Assembly (NCBI GenBank): GCA_022747635.1
Contig: JAKTNV010000194.1
Span: forward strand, 1-64,000
Length of the DNA stretch: 64,000 nt
Direction of reading: 5' to 3'
Source: Hetaerina americana
Lineage: Eukaryota > Arthropoda > Insecta > Odonata > Calopterygidae
Shown here: positions 8,744 through 19,130 of the stretch, in pieces
Layout: each line of letters starts with the position of its first letter
Numbering within the stretch: position 1 is the first letter of the stretch
The notes under the pieces: generated by a model
Seen by the model: the letters and a program-made list of their open reading frames with translations, nothing else
What the model was told of the DNA's origin: nothing
Databases searched by the model: none
Made by a program: the position numbers and the translations under genes

Positions 8744-10990
8744 ATTTTTACAATGGAACATAAATGGCATAAAAATCAAAAAACAAAAGCTTGAAAAACC
8801 ACTACAACACGAAGGCGAGCCCTTCATAAGCTCCTATTTACCAAAAATATCGCAATTCACTCACCGCCTTTCCCTACCCACTTCCATCATCACCCCCACT
8901 CCTCCGATACCCTGGATGTAGTTCTATTATCCGCAGATATCACATTCCAAATCCTTAACCTAGATAATTCAGCCTCGGACCACTGCCCCATATTTTACTG
9001 CATTCCTACCCTCCTTCATACAACCAGAACCAACTAGAAGAGTTAATTTGAAACTATTTAAAGAAAACTGCTTGGCCATTAACCTTGTCCCATCTCCTGC
9101 TAGCACTCCAGACAGCATAGAGAAAGCGGCTCAAGATTTTACAAGCACCTTAACCAAAATCATTCATCGCTCTTGCTAACCTCCTTCTCCAGCCTCCATC
9201 GCTGGTGCCACACTACCTCTGGATATATTGCACTTGATTTCACTTAGAAACAAGGCCAGAGCCCTCTGGCAATGCACTCATCTCCGCCAAGAATAAATCG
9301 GCTTCTGTGCACTTCGAAACCTTGTAACATCCAAAACTAGAACACATTGGGAAAAACTTTGGCATGAGAAAATAAGTTCACTCTCACATAAGGACAATTC
9401 AGTATGGACCCTAGCCCACTGTCTGCGAAGGAAAAAGGTACCCACCCCGCCAATACCACATAATTGGAGAGCACTATACGATGACTGCTACAAAGCAAAT
9501 ACCTCTGCCGACTCCTTCGAATGCATTTTTAAAAACAATAATACATCCTTGTTGGATTCAGAAGCGTTGATCAGCATCTCTGGCCTGTCACTTTGCCCAT
9601 TCCAAATATTCCTGGAAATTACTCCTCAAGAACTTTACTCCATTATGTCCCACTCCAAAACCAAGTCATCACCGGGACCTGATCAAATCTCATACCTTCA
9701 TCTGAAAAACTTTCCTAAATCTTTAATCAAACACCCACACTCTATCCTCAACGCCTGTCTTTCCCAATCATACTTCCCAAAGGTATTGAAAACGGCTAAG
9801 ATAATACTCCTTCCAAAACCTGATAAAAATCCTTCTTATATCCTGAGCTATAGACCCAGTGGCCTGCTCCCCTGCATGGGCAAACTTCTAGAAAAATGCA
9901 TATTAAACAGACTACAACAAGAAATCTTGGCCCTAGACTTGATCAGACCTGAGCAAACTGGCTTCCGCCGTCGCCATTTCATGACTCAGCAAATAACAAG
10001 ATTGGTTGAACAGATCACTTTCGGCTTCAACATCCACAACCACACCCAAGTAGTCTTCTTTGATCTCCAAAGAGCTTTTGACAAGTTCTGGCAAACTGGT
10101 TTAATACATAAACTGCTTAAAACCGACATATCAGTATACCTAAATAAGACCATCCCCTCCTTTCTTTCAAACCGCACGTTCTTTTTAGCCCTTAACAATG
10201 CCAAATCAACTACCCGGTCCATATCCGCAGGTTTTCCTCAAGGATCAATTTTGTCACTCGTCCTATTCAACCTCTACATTAACGACCTCCCCTCCGACCC
10301 AAAACCTACCTCTATGCGGATGACTCAGCTAGAGCGTCAACTTCCTTTGACCCAAATCATGCCGCAAAAAATGTCCAAGAACACCTTAAGAGCATAGCAG
10401 AGTGGATGACCGATTGGAAACTAACCATTAACACCACAAAATGGGTAAACGTAAACTACGCCAGAAAATGGAAGAATCCTCACATCACTCCTATCCACTA
10501 TGGCAGGGAAATAATCCCCCAGGCATCATCGGCTAAATTTCTTGGTGTACAAATGGACAGTAAACTCACTTGTCAAGCACACACTCAACAAGGCCAATTC
10601 AGCCGCTTTCTTATCCTATCCCCTCATAAAACACACCAGTCCCCTCCGTCTTCTCACCAAGGTACTGTTATTTAAATCTATGATACGACCTATCTGAAGG
10701 CTACCCAGCCTGGGGTTCAATAGCCGCAACCAAATTGAAGAAAATGACACGCTTCCAAAATAATACTCTACGAACCCTTGCCAACGACGCCTGGTTTGTA
10801 AGAAACTCAGATATTCACACGGATCTAAAAATACCGGACCTTCCAACATATCTAAGCGACCTAGCCACGTCATTCCAACAAGCAATAGGAAATACTGGTA
10901 ACCCATTATTAGAACCTTTATGGGATTACCCTGATAATCCCCATTTCAGATACAATTGTGCTAAAGCAAGCATAAATGGGCTGTCATAAT
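8720..10990 (+). pseudogene. Jockey-1 ORF2: decayed endonuclease and reverse transcriptase
   Basis: Non-LTR retrotransposon of the Jockey type. The endonuclease start is visible as FLKFLQWNINGIK (about 8,737); the rest of the endonuclease is largely lost through stops and shifts. RT is best kept at 9,549-10,397: KSSPGPDQIS, PKPDKNPSY, LSYRPSGLLP, QTGFRRRH, VFFDLQRAFDK, SAGFPQGSILS. The YADD box is intact as DNA (10,313-10,324) but lies in a shifted frame relative to the preceding palm. The thumb follows at 10,406-10,675, and the C-terminal FQNNTLRTLANDAWFVRNSDIH at 10,750-10,830. Copy B is interrupted by a CR1-like insertion. Confidence 0.85.
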
Positions 10991-11441
10991 CTCCAAATAT
11001 AATACTGTCACAAACTGCACTAAAATATACTCACTAGCTTAACTTCGCCCATGAACCACTTATAACCTACGACCATTGATCATCATAGCTGGATATTGAT
11101 ATAAGATGCACCTAACGGCGCAGTCCATAAGCATCGATTGGTCGGTCGGTAGCAGGACCCCCATTCTTCTTTTGCATCAACAACGACCAATGAAAAAACG
11201 TGGAAAAAGTGAAAGAAATTATTTACGATTTAATCGGCATAATCAAAATATTCAGAATGAAAACAATTGAAGATGTATGGCATGTTGCAATTGGCTCATT
11301 CTAATAAAATTATTTTAATTTAGAATGTTTTTTGTATTAAAAGCGAGAGAAACAGCAACATTTCTTCATAATTTTCGAAATTTGAATTACAAACAAAGTG
11401 GCAAATGAAAGTTGCTCAGGATCAGTCACACGCAAATGAAG
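10991..11441. other. Non-coding stretch, nothing recognised
   Basis: AT-rich sequence between the Jockey-1 tail and the piggyBac relic, present unchanged in block B (38,934-39,384). It may include the Jockey-1 3' UTR and the 3' flank or end of the piggyBac element. I saw no terminal inverted repeat with TTAA that would fix the transposon end. Confidence 0.5.
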
Positions 11442-13040
11442 TCATCGACGATTTAGAATTATTAATTCCTGTTGAAAAACAGGATGACGAAACAACATGG
11501 GGATTAAAATGAAATGACGTAGAAACTTAAGGCATAATTTACGAATTCTTTTAACCATATTTTTAAAACACACGAAAATCTCCTCCCGTTCATAAAAACA
11601 CATGTCTGTTCTTAGCGGCTGTGACATGCTTGGAAATGACATCTCACTTCTTTTCCAATCTTTTTGCTTGTTCCATCCCTTTTGGCACAACAAACTGCAC
11701 ACATCCTACAAAGCTCTTCCTTCTTCTCTGTAGGTGGAATATACTTGGGAAATTGTAACTTACATAGAGGATCAAGGATTTGGTTCTACTGAAGGCCTTC
11801 TACCCTCACATGTTATATCATATGCAATGTACCCTTCCATTACATCTTCCATTAGTTTGATTCTAAATTCTGAACTTACCCTTTGGTCCACCACCCTTTC
11901 TCTGCAACAGAAATCCATTCCATGTGCCCTGGTCCAACAAGTGAAAAATGTTTTAAATATTTATTGCCCCCCTTTTTTCATAATGGGGAAATTTGTCAGG
12001 TGCTGATCTTCCCTTTCTACTCCACCTATTGTATTATTGTACACAACAGCAACTTTTGGCTTTTATAGCACCATATCCTTTTCATTTATATTCCACAAAT
12101 TCCGTATTATGTACTGTAAAGGTACAGAGACTTGACGGCCTTCTTATCTTCCCAATTCATAGCAATCACTTTGCCTTGCTGGAGGGCAGTCATTCCTCCT
12201 TTTTCAACTTCTTTAGTCTATACGTCATCTAGTACTTCCTTCCTTTTAATTCTCAATGTCCCATGTCTATCGGTTCCTTTCATAGCCAATAAATCAGCCA
12301 GCTATGAGGAGGTGTAATAGTTGTCTGCAGTCAGGACATAATCTTTGACCTAGCAGAGGTTTCATTACTGCTAGCACAATCTAAGGATGTATTAGGAAGA
12401 TTGGTATATTCCACGTTCAATACTGACCATTTCCTGTGTACCATAAACACAGTAATCAATGCTGGAAGGTCGGTTTATGGGTGAAGGTAGAGTTCACCCA
12501 GTACTTAGCTCTATACCGTCTGTGAAATTCACACATCAGGGTATTAAGGGGAGCCAGTTACTTTCACTGTGGCAGATAAGGTTTACCAGGAAGATTGGTA
12601 CCAGAAAAAATCACATAGCTTGAGTGGAGCATCAGGTGCCCTGAGTGCCTTGCCTGGGGTTTGAACTCAGGACCCTCCGGTCAATAGTCCAATGCTCTAC
12701 CCTCCTGGACTATCATGATCCACCTTTTTCCTGTAGAAAAAATATTAAATGACCATATATATCCAGACATAGGCTTAGCAAATCTAAAGGTTTCTACCCC
12801 AAATCTGGCTCCTTTCAGGGAAACATACTGCATCAGTGAGAGCTCATCCTTGTACAGAATAACATTTTTATCAATAGAAATCTTCCTCTTAGGTGTCATT
12901 AAACTTGAGAACTTTTTGTTGAGAAATACAAGCAGAGGGCTAATTTCATTCAGCTTGACACAAGGATGTCTATCCCTCATAAAGGTACCATTGTCTGCAA
13001 AATGCAGATAGTGTTTGACGAGCACATATCTATGCTATGG
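11442..13040 (-). pseudogene. piggyBac-type transposase fossil
   Basis: Read on the minus strand, pieces in three frames resemble a piggyBac DDE transposase in the right order. At about 13,020-12,730: LVFLNKKFSSLMTPKRKISIDK, then the YKDEL..LMQY...GARFGVETF region ending STGK. After a SINE insertion, at about 12,345-12,130: LTADNYYTSS, LADLLAMKGTDRHGTLRIKR and KVIAMNWEDKKAV. At about 12,050-11,900: YNR, then NIFHLLDQGTWNGFLLQRK. The end at 11,700-11,442 is cysteine-containing (MCSLLCQKG), perhaps the C-terminal cysteine-rich domain. Stops and frameshifts are numerous. The plus-strand ORFs here are antisense shadows. No functional transposase remains. Confidence 0.82.
12404..12724 (-). mobile_element. 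tRNA-derived SINE inside the piggyBac fossil
   Basis: The segment 12,648-12,724 read on the minus strand has an A-box-like part (TAGTCCAGGAGGGTAGAGCA) and a B box (GAGTTCAAACCCC), so it is tRNA-like. A non-coding body follows to about 12,404. The transposase similarity stops on one side of it and resumes on the other, as expected for an insertion. The motif aggaagattggta occurs at 12,391 and again at 12,590; I am not sure this is a target-site duplication. The exact left limit is uncertain. Confidence 0.6.
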
Positions 13041-14580
13041 CATAAAATTGGAAGAGAATGGAGTGAGAATATTCTGCCTCTTTGACAAATATCTTTCTTG
13101 AACTGGTTTGCTCATAGTTTTATGAAGAATGATCAATGCAAAACAACATACTAATTTCATTAGTACTAATTTCTAATTTCATTAATAGTATTTATACACT
13201 ACCAATCTATAAAACTTGATTTTTTTTAAACAAAAGAATCAGTACAGTGGTCAGCATATAACTTGATTTCCACAGTTATTAGTTCAATTGAGTAATCATC
13301 AATTAATGCCCGAAAGCATTGAAGAATTCCAGCAGTTTCATCAATCTCTAAATAAACAGGATGAGAAGCAGTCAAAGGAAATCTTGGAATTGGTGGTTAG
13401 TGATGTTGCTGGGAATCCATCGGACACCAAAACACTCACGCATCAAGCAATTGGGCAATCAAACCTTCTTCATAAATCTGGGAAAATATGTCCGTTTCTG
13501 GATGTTTTATTCTGAGGTGATGAAGATTAATATTTAATATGTTTATGTTAATTTGGGTTGATAATTTGTCCAAAATTTAATGACAATGAATTCATTAATG
13601 AATAAATAACTGTTTAAATGAGTCTGCCATTAAATTGGTTTGATATTTTATAATTTTTGAACACAAACTTTATAATTCAAGGAGACTTCTCATCGTCTTA
13701 AACTGTTCCAATATTTCATCGAAATCTGTTTTGATTGATTCTGAATTTTTTATGAAAATAGAGCCTATAAAAATAAATAAAATATACTCAATGAACCTGT
13801 ATGGAATCAGTCATTTTTAATTGGCTTTGAAATCGCGTGCATTTAAAACAATTGACTTATATATGTCATACATATATTCTAAAATAAATGGCATTTCTAA
13901 GCCAATAGATGCCAATCAAATATAATGAAGATGAAGAAATGAATTCATTTTACAAACACTTTAATTAAAAAGGAGTGCTTCATAATATGGGATTAGTGGC
14001 ACCCAATTGGGTAATTGCAAAATGGCTATGGAAATAACTTAAGAAGCCCTATCTTCTACCGAGCGTGTATTAAATACAGTTTATTTTATGTTTAATTTTT
14101 CAATATTGAATCTTTCAATAAATTTTATTTTAAAAATCCACTTTGAATAATTTGGTCTCAATGTATTGGTTTATCATGGAATACATTATTAAGTATTATA
14201 TTCAATTTATATTGACACTGTTTACAGCTGTAGGTTGGCACATGATTCCTGTTCAATTCCATCCGAAACATAGACCATAATTACTTCAAAAAGGAGCATT
14301 AACATATATATTTTCTACACTTAGATGGATACTCCAGTCAATTCAAGCAGAGTTTATCATCAGAACAAATTAAAAGACAACTATCTCAGCAGCTGGTAAT
14401 CTTGTCGTGAATGTAAGTTGATGTTCTCCAGAAATTAAAATGTATATGTTTCATAAAAGATCTCACCAGTCCATTCTTTCCATGTGTGGCGTAAATAGGA
14501 AGATTTAATATTTTAAACAACAGAGCTCATTTTACTTGAACGAAATTCTAGATGGTAACTTTGCAAAACTTTATATCTAT
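13041..14580. repeat. AT-rich old repeat, related to 17.2-18.3 kb
   Basis: AT-rich, mostly non-coding. Sub-segments (for example caaggagacttct near 13,680 and tctcacc.gtccattctttcc near 14,463) recur in order, diverged, at 17,280-18,075. Block B carries the same sequence at 41,000-43,070 with 549 additional bases after 42,445. I take it as an ancient interspersed repeat of unknown class. Only one short ORF within it (13,288-13,515) is worth noting. Confidence 0.6.
13288..13515 (+). other. Short open frame, unrecognised, identical in both blocks
   Basis: A 75-codon open frame, opened by TTG; the first ATG is six codons in. It is polar and acidic (EEFQQFHQSLNKQDEKQSKE), then ends GKICPFLDVLF and TGA. 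I do not recognise it. Its copy at 41,231-41,458 encodes the same residues although flanking non-coding DNA has changes. A pyrimidine-AG lies at 13,266-13,275, so an exon fragment captured in the repeat is possible. Chance is equally possible at this length. Confidence 0.25.
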
Positions 14581-15148
14581 TGTCGCAAGTATGCGACATG
14601 GTACTCCTTCCCTGGCTCCTGCGAATGTCCCACGTGACCAAAGACAATGTTTCAAAAGTATTCCTCCCCTGACTCCTAAATTGGGTATAAAAGCCCTGGT
14701 CGCCGGGCAAAAAGCAGTCAGTTGGTTATCTGGCGGTGACCGGTAGGGCACGATGATTCGGCTATGTTGCGATTGTCGCGACAGTGTGTCCTATTCCTGA
14801 CTAAACTTCGGACGAGGGCTCTGCCTAGGTTACGTTCGTTTAACCTCGTCCACCCTGCAATACTCCCTTCCTTTCCGACGGACGAGGGCTCTGCCTAGGT
14901 TATGTGTTTCGTGACCGCGTCCACCCAGCATTTATCCTGTCCCTGGGAATTTTCTGCCATTTGAATTCTGTCCGCCCTCGCGTTGGTTTACCGAGGGTCT
15001 AGCCATCCATAATTTGCTTATACTTATGTAAATGGTGCATTATGACTGATGTTGGGTAATATACGGCTGCTTTGGTAATACTCGGTGTAGTTACTCTGAC
15101 CTTCCCTGATACCCTTTGTGTCGCACCATAGAAACCCCCCTTGCGACA
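14581..15148 (+). mobile_element. Gypsy-2 LTR (568 bp), complete copy
   Basis: The ends are inverted: TGTCGCAA at 14,581 and TTGCGACA ending at 15,148. Immediately after the right end comes a primer-binding-site-like sequence, so this is a 5' LTR. The left end is itself near-palindromic (TGTCGCAAGTATGCGACA). Inside are a TATA box and initiator, and a directly repeated segment ggacgagggctctgcctaggtta at about 14,812 and 14,881. Block similarity with 43,073-43,300 covers only the first 230 bases; beyond that block B has a deletion. Confidence 0.75.
14686..14723 (+). promoter_or_regulatory. Gypsy-2 LTR promoter: TATA box and initiator
   Basis: TATAAAAG at 14,686-14,693 lies about 30 bases before TCAGTT (14,718-14,723), which fits the arthropod initiator consensus. 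The arrangement is that of an RNA polymerase II core promoter and marks the likely U3/R boundary. The same sequence occurs at 43,178-43,215. Confidence 0.65.
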
Positions 15149-15464
15149 TATTGGTGTCAGGTGAGGGGTTGCACGGTTGGACTAGTGATTTATTCAGTGT
15201 ACGTGACAGTTTCTCATTGATTATCATGTGCCCGTGTACGTCTTTAAATCGGAAGTTCCGTATTATCTCGGACAGGTGGGATATGCTAATCTGTGCTGAG
15301 CTAACGAATTATTATTTTAAGACACGTGCTATTACCTCATCGCGATTCTCTGCACACAATTAAACTGAGGATCACTTCATCAGGAACCATCAATTAGCCC
15401 GAGAAGGGCCCACCATGGGTATCGGATACACTCGGAGTATGAAAAAATAAATTAATTAAGCTTT
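15149..15464 (+). other. Gypsy-2 primer binding site and leader
   Basis: Directly after the LTR comes TATTGGTGTCAGGTGAGGGG. A tRNA ending in CTGACACCA could pair with TGGTGTCAG (from 15,152); leucine tRNAs end like this, so a tRNA-Leu primer is a reasonable inference. About 300 bases of leader follow, without a recognisable gag. The sequence then changes to an RTE-like fragment at about 15,465. Confidence 0.6.
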
Positions 15465-16125
15465 AGTTTGTCAGTCAGAGAAGGGGTTGTAAGCATTGCT
15501 CAGTGAATTAGAAATTAAGGGCGACAGGTATGGGATGAGAATCAATATTAATAAAACAAAGGTTATGCAATTTTCTAGAAATGAAAAAGCTAAGCTAAAC
15601 ATTAAAATGGGGGGCAAAAACTTATGCAGGTAGAACAGTTGACGTATCTCTGAATCATTTTGGACCAACACCGTCAAAGTAGTAGGGACGTATGGAGAAG
15701 AATTACGCTAGGCGCAGAGGCTTTCATAAGGAGGAGAGAGTTGATGACAGGGACGTTGAGTAAGGATATTAAAAAAAGACTCGGGAAACTTACATATGGT
15801 GCATAGTTATATAAGGAAATGTGGTCATTGAAGCAGGAGGATAGTCTTGGACTGGAGGCTTTTGACATGTGGGTGTGGAGAAAATGGAGAAGGTGAAATG
15901 GACCGAGAAGAAAACCAATGAGAAAGTACTTGGTATGGTGGGTGAAGAGAGGTGTTGGTTGGGAGAAATCCTATTGAGGCAGTAAAAATGGATGAAGGGC
16001 ATATTCACCAACAGGGGACTGTTCAAGATGGTAATAGAGGGGAGAATGTGAGGCAAGCAAGGAAAGGGAAGGAACAGGATAGAAATGTTTCATTTAAGGA
16101 TTCAAGTTCCTTCTAGATTATTATT
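15465..16125 (+). pseudogene. RTE-like retrotransposon, 3' end fragment of ORF
   Basis: Read on the plus strand in several frames, this is the end of an RT ORF: LVCQSEKGL at the window where the FADD box would have just passed, then ALL.ELEIKGDRYGMRINI..TKVMQFS, NIKMGGKNL, QVEQLTYL, and later LEAFDMWVWRKW and EKKTNEKVLGMVGEERCW. These match the C-terminal order of RTE-type elements and the first part matches the RTE-like element at 48-50 kb closely. The 5' part is absent, as usual for truncated insertions. The minus-strand ORFs here are shadows. Confidence 0.75.
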
Positions 16126-16539
16126 ATTAGGAGTTAATTTCATTATTTCCTTGAAAATTGTATCTTAGCACAACAGTCTGATTTACCTAATTTCTCTTAA
16201 ATTTTTAGTAGTTCTAAGGTTAATTTGTCCATAAAGACATGGCCTCATTCGGCTTCCAATAATAATTTCAATGCCCATGTTTTCAAGAAGGATTTCTAGT
16301 CTTTGAGCTATTTTTGGTATCATCATGATTACTGATTTGCCCTGTAAAATTAAATCTACATATGTTTTATATCCTTATCATGCTTTTTGTTTGCAAAAAT
16401 ATCAAAATCTAGAAGATGCAAAGGTACGTTTCAGAGCCACTCAAAGACAGGCTAACCAGGCAGGTTTCATATTAATCATTAACGTTTAAATACTAACAAA
16501 ATTCAGCATTATGTATGCAGTTATAGTATAAAAAAATGT
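16126..16539. other. AT-rich stretch, nothing recognised
   Basis: No ORF, repeat or RNA gene could be supported. It may include the 3' tail of the RTE-like fragment (the run attattattattagg at about 16,120). Confidence 0.4.
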
Positions 16540-16860
16540 ACTGATGTTGAAAATTCTAAAATACTAGGAATTAATATAATTAGAAAACTTAACAGGGAGA
16601 CTCACATCAGTCAGATCTGTAATGAACTGATTAAAGCTCAACTTTCTCATTTCAAATGAGTATCGTTTAACACTTGGCCATGTCCTCTTTCCATGTCATT
16701 TGAATTACAGTGATGAGTTATGGGGTCATTTCCCTAAACATATCATACGAATCTTGCTACTACACAAGAGAGATTTTTGCTCCCTTGCTAATACACCACA
16801 ACGTGATTTCTGCAGACCATTGTTAATTAGCTGTGGAGTCATGATTGTACACCATGAGGG
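16540..16860 (+). pseudogene. Degraded RT thumb/C-terminal fragment of a non-LTR element
   Basis: In mixed frames the plus strand shows SKILGINIIRKLNRETHISQICNEL, a typical thumb start, then DELWGHFPKHIIRILLLHKRDF and DFCRPLLISCG. This order (FLG...L.W..HI, ...YG..WG, ..LQKR.., CRPLF..L.IL) is that of CR1/Jockey-like RTs. No frame is intact for long. The clade is not assigned. Confidence 0.5.
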
Positions 16861-18399
16861 GTAGAGCAAATCTAAATAATACTATTTTTTGTGGAATTTC
16901 ATCAACTTACAGCGCATATCATATTGTGGACATTCAAATGTAAAACTATCTGTTTTTTTACACTGTTTTTGTAACACTCATTGTTTATTGAGAGATGAGT
17001 AAGGTGGAAATGAAATCCTTTGAGTTTGGTGAATTCATCAAAAAAAAAACCAAGAACGCTACATTAAAACTGCTAAATCTTCAAGGAAATTTGACAGAAA
17101 TTATGATGGGTGTCATTTTATTATGTTTGCACATTTTGGTTTACTAAATTCTCCATAATCAAAGGACAATAGATGCATGATCGTTCATCATATTTAATGA
17201 GAATTTAACAGTTTAAATGAGCATGCCATTATATTGGTGATGTTAAACATTTTTTAATTATTGTACACAAACACTCAAATTCAAGGAGACTTCTTATAGT
17301 CTTACATTGCTCCAATATTTAATTAAATTTTGTTTCCAATGATTCTGAATTTGCATAAAAATAAAGCCCGTCTAAATGCATAGTGTACTCAATTAAACTG
17401 CATATAATCAACCATTATCGGTTTGCTGTGAAAGTGAGTACATTAAATGCATTTGAAATATAAAGGTCACACTTGTATCCTTAAATAATGGCATTTTCAA
17501 AAATAGAAGCAATGCCAATCGAACAGAATGTAGAAGAAGAAATGAATTCAGGTCACAATCACCATAATTAAAAAGGAGTATTTCACAACAGCAAGGGATT
17601 TGTGGCGTTAATAGGTGTACTTGCGAATTGATTCAGCATATTAAATAAATGGGTCCCTCACTACAGAACACCATAAAAATCTAATTTTTCGTTAACTACT
17701 TAAATATCGAATCTTCCTATTTATAACCATTGTATTTAAACAATCCATTTTGAATGATTTTGACTCAATGTATCGTTTGATCATTGCGCATGTGAAATAA
17801 TACTATTTTCTAAACATTATTGACGATGTTTATAGCTGTCGTGATACACTTGACTCCCGTTCAATTCTACCAAAAACATAGATCTTAACTACTTCAAAAA
17901 GGAACATTTACAAATATATTTTCTACAGAGATTGATACTGCAGTCAATTCAAGCAGAGCCCAAAGCAATTAAAACATGGCTATCTCAGCAGCAAGTATTA
18001 TTGTTGTGTATGTAATTAGGTGTTCTCCAAATTTAAAAGGCATATATCTCACAAAAGATCTCACCCGTCCATTCTTTCCAAAATACATTCACTAAGATTA
18101 GCAACCTGAAACAGCATATCCTTGTTTACGCAAATGAGAAGCCATACCGTTAAGAATTTGCTCCATGTCATTCAGTTGGAAAGGAAAGCCTATGGTCTGT
18201 GAGTGTGTAAAGAATGCTTTTTCTGAAGTACGCAATAATGTTTGTTTTGATTCGTTCATTTGGTGACGCTTTTGCCGTGGCAACGGTAACAAACAAGTGA
18301 AGAATGAAATGTTTCGAATTAGATTGAGAATAAGATCTAATTTCTTAGTTTCCAAATTTCCGCGTGCTTTGATGGCACTTAAGGTGTTGATGCATCGAG
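16861..18399. repeat. Diverged second copy of the old AT-rich repeat, plus flanks
   Basis: From about 17,190 to 18,075 the sequence follows 13,600-14,480 in order with many changes. A further match, tttggtgacgc...tggcaacggtaacaaac (18,256-18,295), resembles 42,764-42,803 in block B. The stretch 16,861-17,190 contains nothing recognised. An 85-codon minus-strand ORF at 18,098-18,355 may be the unrecognised tail of the LINE fragment to the right. Confidence 0.5.
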
Positions 18400-19130
18400 A
18401 AAGAAACGGAAACTCAAGTTGTCCGTTCAGGTCAGTTTCCTTTAAAAACTCGGAAACCTTCCCTACAGAGTTGGAGTCCGATTCTAAACTATTGCTTAAA
18501 TTACCTCTTATTTTAAAAAAGGTATCTGGCCTTTTATAATTTATTTCTGAGTCACAATCAGGCGCAAGTTACAAACATTGCAGCAAGGTTGCACTTTTGT
18601 CTCCATGAAGAGTGTGTGAGGGCTAAGTGCCCTATTCTCAGGCTCGTGATCCTGACCTCTTCCCTCTGAATGTTCCAGATAGAAGAGGGCGCTGTCAAAA
18701 CAACCAAATTTATGGCCTTATGTTCCTTGTTTTGCAAGAATCACCAAGCTTCCTTCCACTGGTTCAGAACCAAATTCCGCAAGGCAGCCCCGACGTCTAC
18801 CACAGGAAGCAATGCTGAGTCTGTTTTGAGATTGACCAGGGCTTCCTTTGCTGCTTTGCCAGCTTTTTCAATGCCTGGTATTCCCACATGACCAGCAGTC
18901 CATATAGAAGATACCTACTTCCCCTTTATCTGAAGGGACCACAGGGTATAATAGATCTCCTGAACCATCAGGTGCATTGATGACAAGGCTGATATGGATT
19001 ATAGGGAAAAAAAAAGATTGCGAACATATGAGAGAAGAGCCATTACATTCTCTTATGTCTTTTAGGGCCCTTTTGATAGCTGACAGTTTGTAGCGGTCCC
19101 ATGGCCAGACCCTTATGTCGCCAACCCGGA
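18400..19130 (-). pseudogene. RNase H domain fragment of a non-LTR retrotransposon
   Basis: On the minus strand, split over frames: YKLSAIKRALKDIRE, SSLICS, VQEIYYTLWSLQIKGK, then WTAGHVGIPGIEKAGKAAKEAL, then a C-terminal EEVRITSLRIGHLALTHS, and finally KVSEFLKETDL. These are the RNase H and post-RNase-H motifs of I/Ingi/LOA-type LINEs found in many arthropods. It lies directly behind the RT of Jockey-2 in the same orientation but does not continue that frame cleanly, so it is more likely a separate fragment. Stops at several positions show decay. Confidence 0.7.

Larger units (their letters stand above)
1..14811 (+). repeat. Duplicated block A (left copy of a large direct duplication)
   Basis: This block matches 25,005-43,300 in the same orientation. 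The offset is 25,004 up to the accessory ORF of the Gypsy element, 24,773 after it (one 231-bp unit more here), 24,772 after an A-run in env, 27,943 after a 3,171-bp insertion in the other block, and 28,492 after about 14.5 kb. Similarity stops abruptly at 14,811 / 43,300, in the middle of a Gypsy LTR. The left end is the window edge, so the true start is unknown. The two blocks share every major lesion, so they are copies of one locus rather than independent insertions. Confidence 0.95.

Noticed and set aside
11734..12317. Plus-strand ORFs over the piggyBac region
   Set aside because: The minus strand carries recognisable transposase motifs here; the plus-strand frames are shadows.
12391..12602. 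aggaagattggta repeated 199 bases apart as a certain target-site duplication
   Set aside because: The second copy is followed by more non-transposase sequence before the tRNA-like head, so it does not bracket the whole insert.
12648..12724. A functional tRNA gene on the minus strand
   Set aside because: Stems pair poorly and it lies inside a transposase fossil as the head of a SINE.
14812..14904. Short direct repeats in the Gypsy-2 LTR as a CRISPR-like array
   Set aside because: Only two copies of a 23-mer inside an LTR; LTRs often contain such duplications.
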